Positions 36,950 through 50,000 of a DNA stretch of 64,000 bases are shown one piece after another. The notes under the pieces were generated by a model that was given only the letters and a program-made list of their open reading frames with translations, was not told the origin of the DNA and did not search any database. A program made the position numbers and the translations under genes. Position 1 is the first letter of the stretch. Every line of letters begins with the position of its first letter. This stretch comes from Pegoplata infirma (lineage: Eukaryota; Arthropoda; Insecta; Diptera; Anthomyiidae): contig OY992539.1 in NCBI GenBank assembly GCA_963921195.1, positions 215,308,314-215,372,313 on the forward strand, written 5' to 3'.

Positions 36950-37460
36950 GGTGATTTCGGATCGAAAGACACACTTTTCCTGACTTTTTCTATAAGGAGA
37001 AATATCTAAGCATCTGTGACATTTTCTAAAAAAGTGCCTGAAAATCTAGAAAAAGAACGCGGAAAAATGTTACAGAATCTGAGGCTTTTTCTATACGGAA
37101 AATTATCTCACAATTTGGGGGAGTAAAAAAGTTTTTGATATAACTATATATATTTTTTTATAAAAATTATATAAAATTATATATAGAGGAAACATTTTCC
37201 ACCAAATCCTGGATATAATTATTTATAATTTTATCAAATTATATATAATTTTATATAATTTTATCCAACTTTTTGGAAAATTTTACCTCCTTATATAATT
37301 ATATAAAAACTTTTTTACTCGGGGGATTTTTTTTTTACACCGAAAAATGTCTCAAAATCTGTGACTGTTTAATAAATTTCTTAAAAAAAAAAATAGAATC
37401 TGTCAATTTTTTTATTAAAAAAATGTCACATTATCATAAAGAAACTCCCATTTAAAAACA
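36950..37460. repeat. Decayed 35-bp repeat tract split by a family F copy
   Basis: TCAGAATCTGAGGCTTTTTC-like words on the left (37070-37110) and GAAAAATGTCTCAAAATCTG on the right (37340-37365) are drifted 35-bp repeat units. The family F copy at 37118-37323 sits between them. Confidence 0.6.
37118..37323. mobile_element. Family F foldback, short copy
   Basis: GGGGGAGTAAAAAAGTTTTT at the left is a mutated CCCGAGT end; AAACTTTTTTACTCGGG is intact at the right. The interior is TATATAATTT-rich. About 206 bp. Confidence 0.75.
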
Positions 37461-37831
37461 AAAAGCTTTAATTTCAAATTGTAACTGCTTTTTCAAACAC
37501 AAATACTGTTATTACTGCCCTCTATTGTTTTCTAAATAAACCAAATTCAAAAAAAAGTTATTTTGTGCTCTTTAACAATTTCAACTTTTTGAAATTTTTC
37601 TCTTTGTTTTTGCTAATAAAAAAAAATTTAAACTCTTTATTTGTAACTGGTACAATAAATTAAATTAATTTTCTACATATTTGGCGGTTTTTATTAGATT
37701 TTCAATTTGAAAATTTTTCGTAAATGGCAAAACACACTCAGAACTTAATTAACCATAAATAACAACAACAAAAAACATGAATATTCAAGCAGCCGGTATG
37801 CGTTGAACTGCAACGTAGTAGAATATATATA

Positions 37832-37921
37832 TGAGGGATTTCACACCAAATTTTCAGCAAAAAAAAAAAAGTGATGATGTGTCGATATAAATTCAATTGC
37901 CGAGTAGGGCACTATTAACTC
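37832..37921 (+). mobile_element. Family D-like end, truncated by family C
   Basis: TATATATATGAGGGATTTCA then CACCAAATTTTCAGC resembles the family D end and its AT-rich target. A possible other-side remnant is TAGGCATTGTCAAATATAG near 38701-38719. The family C copies sit in between. Confidence 0.4.
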
Positions 37922-38660
37922 ACAAAAAATTATTGGCTAAAAATTTTCAATTAAATCTATTGATCAACAAAATTTAAATGAGTCAATCAATGTGTTCATT
38001 AAAATTTTTGTAATTTTCTTTAACTGTCGAATTACAAATTTTCAACATACCAGATTTTTTCGCTTTAATTAATTTGAATAGATTATTTCAAAAATATACA
38101 AAATAATCGGGTTTTACTGTTTTTTATTGTTGGCAACATATTAGAAAGCAAAAAGGATGATTTTGTTTTATATTTTTGTTCATTTGTTAAATCAATCACT
38201 ATTTTGATTGAATATAAAAAAAAAATTTATCAAAATTTTGATCAAAATCAAAAAAAAATTGTATTGAAAAAATCAATCACCTACAATTTATTGATTGGTA
38301 TAACAATTTTTTTAATTGGAGGAATTTCAATCAAAAAAATTTATTGAATCCACGTTTTTGTTGATTGAAATTCGTTTCAATTTTTTTCTGTGAAATAACA
38401 CAAATAAAATTTGAGTTTTTTTTTAAAAGCTTACAATTCATTTGTTAAATCAATCATTATTTTGATTGACTATAAAAAAAAAATTGATCAAATTTTTGAT
38501 CAAAATCGAAATAATTTTTGATTGAAAAAATTTTCAATCAATCACTTTCAATTTGATGATTGGTATAACAACTTTTTTAATTGGATGAATTTCAATCAAA
38601 AAATTTATTGGATCCACGTTTTTGTTGATTGAAATTCGTTTCAATTTTTTTCTGTGAAAA
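37922..38660 (-). mobile_element. Family C element with partial tandem duplication
   Basis: Read on the minus strand, the first copy (37922-38394) has both ends: CACAGAAAAAAATTGAAACG and CCAATAATTTTTTGTGAG, plus ATATGTTGCCAACAATAAAA and CAATCAACAAAAACGTGGAT. A second partial copy (about 38430-38660) repeats only the CACAG half. Both are followed by CACAAATAAAATTT(G/T)AGTTT, so a ~265-bp segment including flank was duplicated in tandem. Confidence 0.75.
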
Positions 38661-38723
38661 AACACAAATAAAATTTTAGTTTTTTCTAAAAGTGGACTTT
38701 GTAGGCATTGTCAAATATAGCAC

Positions 38724-39005
38724 CCCAGTTGGCGAAATAAAATCACACCTGACATACTGCTGACTCTCCCATTATGAAATCGCTGACATCTTCATACAAT
38801 TTTTCAAAATGTCATCAATGACATGTCAGCAGTTGGTCAGCAGAGTCCACCAGTATCGGTGGCCACTAACAATTCGTTTAAACAACCGCTGACCAACTGC
38901 TGACATGTCATTGATGACAATTTGAAAAATTGTATGAAGATGTCAGCAATTTTATAAAGGGAGAGTCAGCAGTATGTCATGTGTGATTTTTTTTTGCTGA
39001 CTGGG
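38724..39005. mobile_element. 282-bp MITE with ~115-bp arms
   Basis: CCCAGTTGGCGAAATAAAAT faces ATTTTTTTTTGCTGACTGGG. GACATACTGCTGACTCTCCC, GCTGACATCTTCATACAATT and TGACATGTCAGCAGTTGGTC are each repeated in inverted order on the other side; the loop is about 40 bases (CCACCAGTATCGGTGGCC). The target duplication is unclear. Non-coding. Confidence 0.85.
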
Positions 39006-39087
39006 ACCATTTTTTGCCTGGTTTTTTTCAATATTTATGCAAATTTAATAATGCAAAGTTAAGTATTTGAAATAAATTTCTATTAAA

Positions 39088-41033
39088 CAAGTAGAAAAAT
39101 TAAATTCGACTTGGCCGAAAACATGTTTAACGGGTTTTCAACACGTGAATTTAAGGTGAAACTAATCTGAAATTCACGGTTTTGCTAATAACTTTTGAAC
39201 TACTAAACCAATTTAGCTGAAATAAAAACGAACCAGGCCAGGGTAACGACAAATATACACGCCAAACTTTAGCATCCTCAGAATTGTCTTTTGGAAGTTA
39301 GCACGTTTTCTATCTCATAAATTCACGAAAACCCCTTGCCGAAATTCAGTCTTTTGCTCATAACTTTTGAACCACTGGACCGATTTCGCTGGATTGCAAT
39401 ACCAACCTGACCAGGTAAATGTCCAACATATATGCCAAACTTTAGGAGCCTCCGTAAAGTCTTTCAAAAGTTAGCGTGTTTTCAACAGACAGACAGACGG
39501 ATATCGCTAGATCGTCATAAAATCGATCGAGGATCATGAATATATATACTTTATGGGATCCTAGACCAATATTTCAAGGTGGTACAAACGAAATGACAAC
39601 TTATACATATGGGGCATTCCATGTCAAATCGGACACTTTGAAAATTTTTTTTAAATGTTACCAATTTGTTTACAGTTTTTAGTACTCTTCGAAAACTCCT
39701 TTGTGGTAAATTTTCAGATTTTTTTGGTGACCCGTTCAAAAGATATCGAATTTTTAAAAATTGGTAGTTTGTTCCTTTACTCAAACTTCTTTTACTCAAC
39801 ACTTCTTCAATAAAGGTCCAAATTTCAATTTTTTTTTTTTTTTTTTTTTTCAAAAAATTTAATTTTTTACATACTTTTAAAAAAAAAATCCCAAAAAATT
39901 CTTAAAAGCGCTCTAGTATGCGATTTTTAAGTTTTAAAAATTAAATCTCATTTTTGAAAATGTGTGTACTCTTCGATTTTTTTTATTTTTTTTGTGTAAA
40001 ACTTCTATCAATTCTACAATTTTTTTGCCCAGGAGGATCGTGGATATAATTTTTTAAAATTTTTTGAAAAAATTTTATTGTAATTTTCCAATCTTAAAAT
40101 CATTTCTACTGCTCCAATAGTGCGTCATAGAGGGGTCATTTATAAGACCGACCCCCATTAATTTTTACGTCTTAACATTTCCTTGGAACAAACATTTGCA
40201 TCGGGACCGCCTTAACAATTAGAGATAGCGTTCAGAGAAAATGTTTGAACTAAAAAACTATTGTGGGTCGGTCATACATTTTGTTGCTCTAAGGGCACTA
40301 TTAGGGCAGCTAGAGCGGTTGGAGCAAATTTTAAAAAATGTCGTTTTGTGTGGGAGCCCCCTTAGAAATTGGAGATAGGGTATTAGTTTGTTCCAAAGAA
40401 ATGTTTAGACGAAAAAATTAATGGGGGTAGAAATGATTTTAAGATTGGAAAATTACAATAAAATTTTTTCAAAAAATTTTAAAAATAGTAATAATCGTTA
40501 TCCCACGATCCTCCTGGGCAAAAAATTTGTAGAATCGATAAAAGTTTTACACAAAAAAATTTCAAAAAAATCAGAGAGAATACAAACATTTTCAAAAATG
40601 AGATTTAAATTTTAAAACTTAAAAATCGCATACTAGAGCGCCTTTAAGAATTTTTTGGGATTTTTTTTTAAAAAGTACGAAAAAAATAAAAATTTTGAAA
40701 AAAAAAAAATTGAAATTTGGACCATTATTAAAGAAGTTATGAGTAAAAGAAGTTTGAGTAAAGGAACAAACTACCAATTTTTAAAAATTCGATATCTTTT
40801 GAACGGGTCATCAAAAAAATCTGAAAATTTACCACGAAGAAGTTTTCGAAGGGTTCTAAAAACTGTAAACAAATTGGGAAAATCTAAAAAAAAAAAATTT
40901 TTTTCAAAGTGTCCGATTTGACATGGAATGCCCCATATGTACTTTATGGGATCCTAGAGCAATATTTCAAGGTGTTACAAACGGAATGACAAACTTATAC
41001 ATATATACCCTCTATCACTAGGGTACTGGGAAT
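39088..41033 (+). mobile_element. Family A element split by a family D foldback
   Basis: 5' part ACAAGTAGAAAAATTAAATT to 39610; 3' part 40935-41033 ends ATATATACCCTCTATCACTA then GGGTACTGGGAATAAAA (mutated 3' box). The minisatellite is deleted: the GACTTGGCCGAA dyad joins AACATGTTTAACGGGTTTTC directly. Two ACTTTTGAACCACTGGACCG modules are present. About 65 bp of family A 3' sequence occurs on both sides of the insertion. Confidence 0.8.
39611..40934. mobile_element. Family D foldback, 1324 bp, inserted in family A
   Basis: Ends GGGGCATTCCATGTCAAATC and its exact complement (GATTTGACATGGAATGCCCC), flanked by ATAT on both sides. The arms are about 500 bp: ACTACCAATTTTTAAAAATT, TCTGAAAATTTACCACGAAG and GACCTTTATTGAAGAAGTG-like stretches pair end to end. 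The centre has GGGGTCGGTC and AGCGGTTGGAGCAAATTTT. Open frames in the arms (for example 40655-40921) repeat wherever the arm repeats and are not genes. Confidence 0.9.
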
Positions 41034-44000
41034 AAAAAATTTAGGATAAAAATTGTTCGCCGATAGATCTCCCAAAAAAAAAATTTTCGCAAAAAAAAAT
41101 TTTTATTCGCCCAAATTTTTTTACACAAAAATTTTTTCCCCCATAAAAGATGACGATTTTTTTTTTAACCAAGAAAATTGTTTTTTTTTTTTGGGAAAAT
41201 TATATGAGCGACTTCTTTTAAACCAAAAAAAAAATGAAAAATTATCAGCCTTACCACAAAAAAATAAAATAAATTTAAAATGAGTTTTTAATTTAATTTT
41301 CATACAAATTGTTTTTGGGTTTAAAATCGACTTTCAAAAAATGTATTGAAAATTTGAAATTTAAAATAAAATTTTTTTTTAAAATATACTTTTTGTTTTC
41401 TTGTGGTAAGGGCCTATGTTTTTGATTTCGTTTTCACCAATTTTTTTTTTTACCAAAATTTTTTTTTACCAAAAATTTTTTTTTAAATAAAGTTTTTGTA
41501 ATAATTTTTTTACATTGTGGAGGGTATGAATATATTTGTCAAGAAAATTATGTTTTTGATTTCTTTTTCACCAAATTTTTTTTTCCCGAGTAAAAAAAAT
41601 GATATGACACAATATATAATTTAATATGGGTTCGTGTCTATTTTGATATAATCTTATACGAAAAATGGTTTCATAAGATTTGATCTTATATTATATAATA
41701 ATATCAGTTTATATAACTTTATATCGACTTTGATACGAGTTTTGGTCTAATCCAATGATATAAAATTATATCCAATTATATTAAAATTTATACAATTTTA
41801 TAAATCGGATATTTTTTTTGGTTTTTAATAAAAAGTTGAAAAATTAAAATAATAAAAATAAGTTGTTCTTGAAAAAACTTGGAAAAATTTCAAAAAATAT
41901 TTTCAAAAAAATTTGTCCTTTGAAAAACTTTGAAAAATTTTAATAAATGGAGTCATATAAAATTTTATATAAAACACTTAGAAAATATTTGCGATAAAAA
42001 AAATGTTCCTTAAAAAAAACTTAGAAAAAAATTTAAAGATGGAGTCATATAAAATTTTATATAAAACACTTAGAAAATATTCGCGATAAAAAAGTGGTGC
42101 TAGGAAAAACTTAGAAAAATAAAAAAAATTAAGTCATGAAATTTTATATAAAACACTTTGAAAATATTTGCGATAAAAATATGTTCTTGCAAAAACTTAA
42201 AAAAATAATAAAGGCATATAAAATTTTATATAAAACACTTATGGCCGTATTCAAAATGAAATCCTAGGCACTGTCTAGATACTGTTTAAGGATTTCTTAT
42301 TCAAAACACATTTTCTTAAACTTTGAACATACGCTGAACATCTCTTGCCTAACTGACGCCATATTGATTTTGTAAAATGTAAACAACAAATTAAATGCCA
42401 AAGAGTAAAAGTTATTTTAAAACTCTCGCTTTTATTAAAAACCATTTCCACAACTTGCTTTTATAATTAAAGCCATTTTTAGTAAAAAATTAAGATATTT
42501 TTTGTGGTTTGTCATAATTTTTTTTGTTTTTTTCTTATGTGATTTACTAAAACAGGGATGGTCAACTTTTTGTTAAGCAGACTTAACTAAAATCATTTTG
42601 AATAGACTCTTGAACAAACAGTGAACAAGCCTTAAAAACATTTTAGTTACGAACTCGATGTTCAAGGTGAACAAACCGTGTCTAAAACTTCATTTTGTTA
42701 GAAATTTGCAATGATGCATGGGACCAGATGTTACAACATAAAGTTATGTATGGCGATATCTTAAAAAAATCGCACATCAAAATTTATTATATAAATTTAT
42801 CTCGCAAGACATAGTGTCACACAAGATCATATATGAAATAATATGACTATATAAAAGTATATAAGATCATATTAAATTATTTTTACTCGGGTTAACAAAT
42901 TTTTTTTTTTACCAAAATTTTTTTTTTTAAATAAAGTTTTTGCAATAATTTTTTTTACATTGTGGAGGGTAGGAATATATTTGTCAAGATCGAATTAACC
43001 TCCTATTTTCTCTAGCTTTTCATAAAGAATTTCTTTAACGCATAAACCATTGCTAAACAAAAAAATTAGTTTTAACCATTTTCTGTAAGTTTTTCACAAA
43101 ACTACCAGCACAATTAAAAGTAATTTTCAAGTGTCCAATTTTAACAGATTCGCAGCAACTCTGGTAAAGTCGTTACAAATCTGTTAATCTTTTTTTTTTA
43201 AACTAGAGATTGTGTTACTCATTTTTATTGTGGAATTAATCATATGTATTTATATTTCAAATCGTTTATTCATACAAATAGTATATTTTATACCAAAAAC
43301 AAGAAAAACAGCTGGTAGACTTGATTATTTTCCAATACAAAAATATATGTACTTGGTTTGAAGATTTATTTTTGTTGAGTAGAGTATATTAAAACTTGTG
43401 GTTTACTTAGGTGATGAATAAATTTTTGCAACCGCAAATATAAATGAGATGAAAAAAAAAATATTTTAAGTTTAACACAAGGTTTATTAGTCAACGGTTC
43501 TAAAATGGTGGGCGGCGACTCAGATTCTAAGACATTTTTCCTTAGAAAAAGTCTCAGATTCTGAGACATTTTTCTTATAGAAAAAGTCTCAGATTCTGAG
43601 ACATTTTTCTTATAGAAAAAGTCTCAGATTCTGAGACATTTTTCTTATAGAAAAAGTCTCAGATTCTGAGACATTTTTCTTATAGAAAAAGTCTCAGATT
43701 CTGAGACATTTTTCTTATAGAAAAAGTCTCAGATTCTGAGACATTTTTCTTATAGAAAAAGTCTCAGATTCTGAGACATTTTTCTTATAGAAAAAGTCTC
43801 AGATTCTGAGACATTTTTCTTATAGAAAAAGTCTCAGATTCTGAGACATTTTTCTTATAGAAAAAGTCTCAGATTCTGAGACATTTTTCTTATAGAAAAA
43901 GTCTCAGATTCTGAGACATTTTTCTTATAGAAAAAGTCTCAGATTCTGAGACATTTTTCTTATAGAAAAAGTCTCAGATTCTGAGACATTTTTCTTATAG

Positions 44001-47000
44001 AAAAAGTCTCAGATTCTGAGACATTTTTCTTATAGAAAAAGTCTCAGATTCTGAGACATTTTTCTTATAGAAAAAGTCTCAGATTCTGAGACATTTTTCT
44101 TATAGAAAAAGTCTCAGATTCTGAGACATTTTTCTTATAGAAAATGTCTCAGATTCTGAGACATTTTTCTTATAAAAAAAATCTCCTATAGAACAAGTCT
44201 TACATTCTGACATATTTTTCCTAAAGAGAAAGTCTCAGATTCTGAGACATTTTTCCAAAAGAAAATGTCTTAGATTCTGAGACATTTTTGTTATTCAAAA
44301 ACTCTCAGATTCTGAGACATTTTTTTTTTGAAAACGTCTCAGATTCTCAGACTTTTTTTATAGAAAAAGTCTAAGATCATTAGACAAATGTCTGTTTATT
44401 AATTATTTTTTTAGTTAAATTAACAAAGTTTTTAGTTAAATTAACAAAGTTTTTATTAAATCGATTATTAAGTTATTTTAGTCAATTATTTTTTTAATTA
44501 AATCAATTACTTTTTTGTTTAAATCAATTAAAATTTTAATAAAAACTTCAATTATACTGATTTAAAATAATTGAAGTTTTTAATTGTGCCGGTTAAGATT
44601 TGTCTATAAAGAAATAGGGTATTTAAAATTCACTTCAACCAAATATAACACTTCTGTCTACTGATTTTATCTGTTTTTTTTTTGCAAATTTAAATGATGA
44701 TTATATTTTGGAGTCTCGAAATGAGTCATTCATTACTACAATATGTTGTCGTATATGAAACTCACAAAAAAAAATTTTACTCGTATAGTATATAGCCAAC
44801 GGCATGCGTTCCAGACACGTTTTAATGCCAAAATGATACACAAAAGTATATAAGTAGATATTTAAAAATCAAAATAATAATACTACAGTCAAGTAATAAT
44901 GCTATAAACGGCAGTTAACAATTTTTTAATACACTACAGAAATATTATGAGATTCTCTAATATTTTTCCTTAAGGAAAATTCTCAAATTCTAAAAAAAAA
45001 AATGTTTATGAAAAATTCTAAGATTCTTTTCTTACATTGGAAAAAAACTTAGATACTAAAAAATTTTCCTTCTAGAAAAAGACTCAGATTCTCAAAATTT
45101 TTTCCTACCCGAGAAAAAAGTTTTTTATATAATTATATATAACACCGCTCTACAAATCTGAGGTTTGTCGCTGCGTTTTGGATGAAACCGAAAAAAGTTG
45201 ATAGGGTTTGGTGCCCCGGTTCCAAAACGGTCACTCAAATTTTTCTATCACGTCACAATTTTGAGAAAATAGCGCATAAAGTGTCAAAAAATGCCCATTT
45301 TGACCATTTTTGAACGCCTATAAAATAAGATCCTGACATGCAAATGACTTGGTATCAAGCTCATTCGAAAGTGTGTAATTTTTTCTTTCAGACAAGGTCA
45401 AATCTTCTTGGAATTTAATTTTCTAAAATGGTAAAAAAAATCATTAGCCACAAGTGCTTTAAATTTAAAATTTACGTATGAATTTGTATGGAAATTTGTT
45501 AAAAAACACTGTGTAAATAAACTAAATATTGAAAAAATGGAAGGTTTTTTGCTAATAATTTTTTTACCATTTTAAAAAATTAAATTTTTAGAAGATTTTA
45601 TCTTATCTTTAAGAGAAAATTACAGGCTTTCGAATGAGCTTGATACCAAGTCATTTGTATGCCAGGGTCTTATTTTATAAGCTTTTAAAAAGGGTCAAAA
45701 ATGCCCTTTTTCGGCACTTTAACCGCGAATTATTCAAAATCCTGACGTGATAGACAAATTTGGGCTCCGGATTTGGAATCAACGCAACAGACACTATCCA
45801 AATCACTAACCAGAATTCAATACGCATTTTCTTGTTGAGCTGTGTAATTTGATAGAATTATATCAAATTATATATAATTATATACAACTAGCTGGCCCGG
45901 TCCGCGTTGCTGGCCCAAATATAAGATCAGTCTCGCTTCAAATATATAGCCCTGAAAAAAATCCAATGAATTGCTTGGCTTAGAAAAATTTGTGGGCGTG
46001 GTTTTAAAGACCTGATAAGGCAGATAATCATCCTCAAATTATATTTTATTAACTAAAAAAAATATTACCATGTCTTCAACTTTGCGAACTGTACAAATTT
46101 AAAATATCTTTTCTATCATTAAGAACAACACAAAAATAAAAACAAATTTTCTTTCCGAACAATTATATGGACTACTTATTACGAACATTTGAAACAAAAA
46201 AATTAGCCAAATCGGCCCAGGCGTTCTCAAGTGTTGCAAATTTTAAGGAAATTGAGAAAAGTGGGCTTTAAAGTGGAGGAGGACAATAATTATTTCCATA
46301 AAATCCTTACTTGGACTATAATGATCATTAAGGAAAACATTTCCCAAATCAGGCCAGCCGATCTACTATTTTACTTACATGTATTGAAAAAATTGGGAGT
46401 GGACAATTTTTCTTCACCAAATACTACTAATAGCCAAATCGGCCCTGCCGTTCTTCTATTTGAGATGTATAGAAATAAAAGTTTGCGTGAAAAATGTTCA
46501 TTTCCGTTTAAACCTAAGTTGGAATATGACGAACATTAAAAAAAAAAAAGTTTAGTCAAATAGACGTTTAGAAAAGGAGGCGTAAAAGTGGTCGTGATTA
46601 GTTTGTTTTCTAAAAAAACCTAAGACGAACATTAAAAAAAATTAAGACGAACATTTAAAAAAAACATTATCCAAATCGGTCAGTTCTCAAGTGATGCGAT
46701 TACCAACGAACTACATTTGATTTTTTATAATACTAATATGTTATTGTTCGATATTTTATTTGTCTATAGAGCAAATTTTATCTATATCGTAAAAAGAGTG
46801 GGTTTCAACTTTTCTTACCGTAAAAACCTTATTTGAATTTCATCAACTCGGTCCATCCATTTAAAAGTGGACGTAGAAATGGAAAATTGTTCTTTCAGAA
46901 AAACCTTAGTTGGACTATGACGAACATTAAAAACAAAATTAGACAAATTGATTCAGATAGCCGTGGACAATATGTCTTTCCTTAAAAATTTTCTGCGGAC

Positions 47001-50000
47001 TATAACCAAATCGGTCTAGCCGTTATATTTCTTTCGATACATAGAAAAAAGTGGGCGTGGGAAATTGTACTATCCGTAAAAACCTTAGTTAAATTATGAC
47101 GAAAACTTTCAACAAAAATTAGCCAAATTGGGCGTAGTAAATTTCTTTTTTCGTTAAGACCAAAGATGGAATATGATGAAAATTCATTTAAAAAAAATTT
47201 TGTCAAATCGGTCCATTACACTGTGCAACAAGAAAAATGAGCCTCAATGGCTTCAACGCCACATGAAAGTAGACCATCAAGTGAACAAAATCACCAAAGG
47301 GTTTTGCAAAGTCAGTTCGGATTTCTTTTTTATAGCCCACTGAAGTTTTTATATTTTTATCAAAGGCGTTTGGAAAACGTCAAAAATACTATAATAAGAA
47401 CACATCTGAGCTTCAAAATATGATTTGATGGCTGCAGTGAAATTTTATGGCGGTTCTTTTCTTAGAATATTTTAACCCTCTAACTGCCATTTTAAGGGGT
47501 CATTTTAGTCCTTTTTAAAAAACTAAACACAGAAGTCTAATAAAGCGTCCATTTAGAGGGTTAAAATGTTCTACAAATATTTTCCTCATAAAATTTCACT
47601 AGGGGTTGTCAAATGGTAAAAGTTTGTGCGGCATGCTCAAAGTGCTTAAAAAGGGTCAAGTATAAATAATCAATGTTTGTTATTTTTTTTTACCAAAGCA
47701 GTGTTAAAAAATATCGACAAAAAACAGTGCAAATATACTTTTGAGCTAAAAATGATGTTCTGATGTGTTTTATAAAATTTTATGATGATTCTTTTCTTTG
47801 ACCAAATTAACCCTCTAGCTCCCGATTTAAAGGGTAATTTTTGTCCTTTTTTAAAAGAAATACAAAAAAGTCTATAAAAAAAGGCAGTTAGAGGGTTAAA
47901 ATGTTTTACAAATATTTTCTGCATAAAATTTTTCTAGGGCACGTATAAGACAGAAAGTTTGTCCTGCATATAGAAAGTGCTTAAAAATTTTTAAGTATTC
48001 AAATTTTTTTTTATTATTTTTTTGGGCCGAAATAAAAAAACACAAATAAAAAAGTTAAAATCGACTTTGTCGAATGTATTGATACCCTCCACAATGTAAA
48101 AAAGTTTACTTGCTAAAAAACAAAACAATCATTTAAAAAAAAAATCGACAAAAAAAAAATTTTTGCTAAAAAAAAATTCGACGAAAATATTTTTTTTTGT
48201 AAAAAAATATGTTTGTACTTGTTTAAATACCATTCGGTGATCAATTCTGTTCACATGTGTTAAGCAGCAGCCGAATGAAAGCCGAATTCAAAAAAAGTCC
48301 ATAAAAAAGCATTTTGTGTTTTTAGGTTATGTTGAATGTACCACAATTTTCGAGGTATTTTTATATTTTCGTTCATAACTTTTGAACCGCTGAACCGATT
48401 TCGCTCAAATGGAATACTAAACTACTTAGGGCAAGAACAAGTAAATGTGCTAAGTCTTAGTTATATCTATTTAATACTTTGGCCGTGATAACCATTTCCA
48501 CAGACGGACAGGCATCGCTAGAATGTCTTAAAATCGATCACTGATCAATAATATATAAGGGGGTTTTCGTGTCAACTGACACAACTTTTGATACAAGAAG
48601 TGTTTATTCTCATCCATATAACTTCTTACCAATTGTTTTTAGCAAAATGTGTCCCAAACAGTTTAGATAGCTATTTCTTCAATCTTGCGAAAAAAATTAT
48701 AAAAAAATAAAAAAAAAAAAATAGTTTGATTTTTTTTTTTTAATCCAAAACTTGTTTAGACTTTTTTGTCAAATCGGGCCCTTTTTTTGACTCAAAAGAA
48801 AGCTTAGATGTTTTCCCCACCTAATTCTTCTTCGCCTCAAATATATTTTTGCTCCACCAATAAATTTCCGCTAGAACGGCATCACGCGACTTTTTCCTAT
48901 GACATCTGATATGGTGATCACGGCCCAAGTATACACTCAAAAAATTATGTAGGTAAATTCCAGTGAATATTCACTTAAAACAAATGAAATTTTATTTAAA
49001 AACCATTCCATTGTTTTTTTATTTAAAAAAAAAAACACATTGCAGTCAATTTTAAATGATATTATAATGACTAACCAAAACATTAAAAAATTACTGAATA
49101 TTCACTTATTTTGTATTGAAAAACAGTAAAACTATAGAAGAAATTTTTTACTGCCGAAAATGAATGTAACAGGAAATTCGTTTTTAAAAAAAATTTGAAT
49201 ACTTTAAAATTGGACGAACTTTCTGTCCTAGACGTGCCCTAGTAAAATTTGATGCAGAAAATATTTTTAAAACATTTTAACCCTCTAACTGCCTTTTTTT
49301 ATAGACTTTTTGTATTTCTTTTAAAAAAGGACAAAAATGACCCTTTAAAACGGGAGCTAGAGGGTTAATTTGGTCAAAGAAAAGAATCATCATACAATTT
49401 TATAAAACACATTAGAACATCATTTTTAGCTCAAAAGTATATTTGCACTGTTTTTTGTCGATATTTTTTAACACTGCTTTGGTAAAAAAAAAAATAACAA
49501 ACATTGATTATTTTTCCTTGACCCTTTTTAAGCACTTTGCGCATGTCGCACAAACTTTTACCATTTGACAACCCCTAGTGAAATTTTATGAGGAAAATAT
49601 TTGTAGAACATTTTAACCCTCTAAATGGACGTTTTATTAGACTTCTGTGTTTAGTTTTTGAAAAAGGACTAAAATGAACCCTTAAAATGGCAGTTAGAGG
49701 GTTAAAATGTTCTAAGAAAAGAACCGCCATAAAATTTCACTGAAGACATTAAATCATATTTTGAAGCTCAGATGTGTTCTTATTATAGTATTTTTGACGT
49801 TTTCCAAACGCCTTTGATAAAAAAATGAAAACTTCAGTGGGCTATAAAAAAGAAATCCGAACTGACTTTGCAAAACCCTTTGGTGATTTTGTCCACTGTA
49901 TGGTCTACTTTTATATGGCGTTGAAGGCATTGAGGCTCAATGCGATGACCCAAAATTTGTTGCACAGTGTTATCAGATTTAAGATAAATTGAAAAAGTGG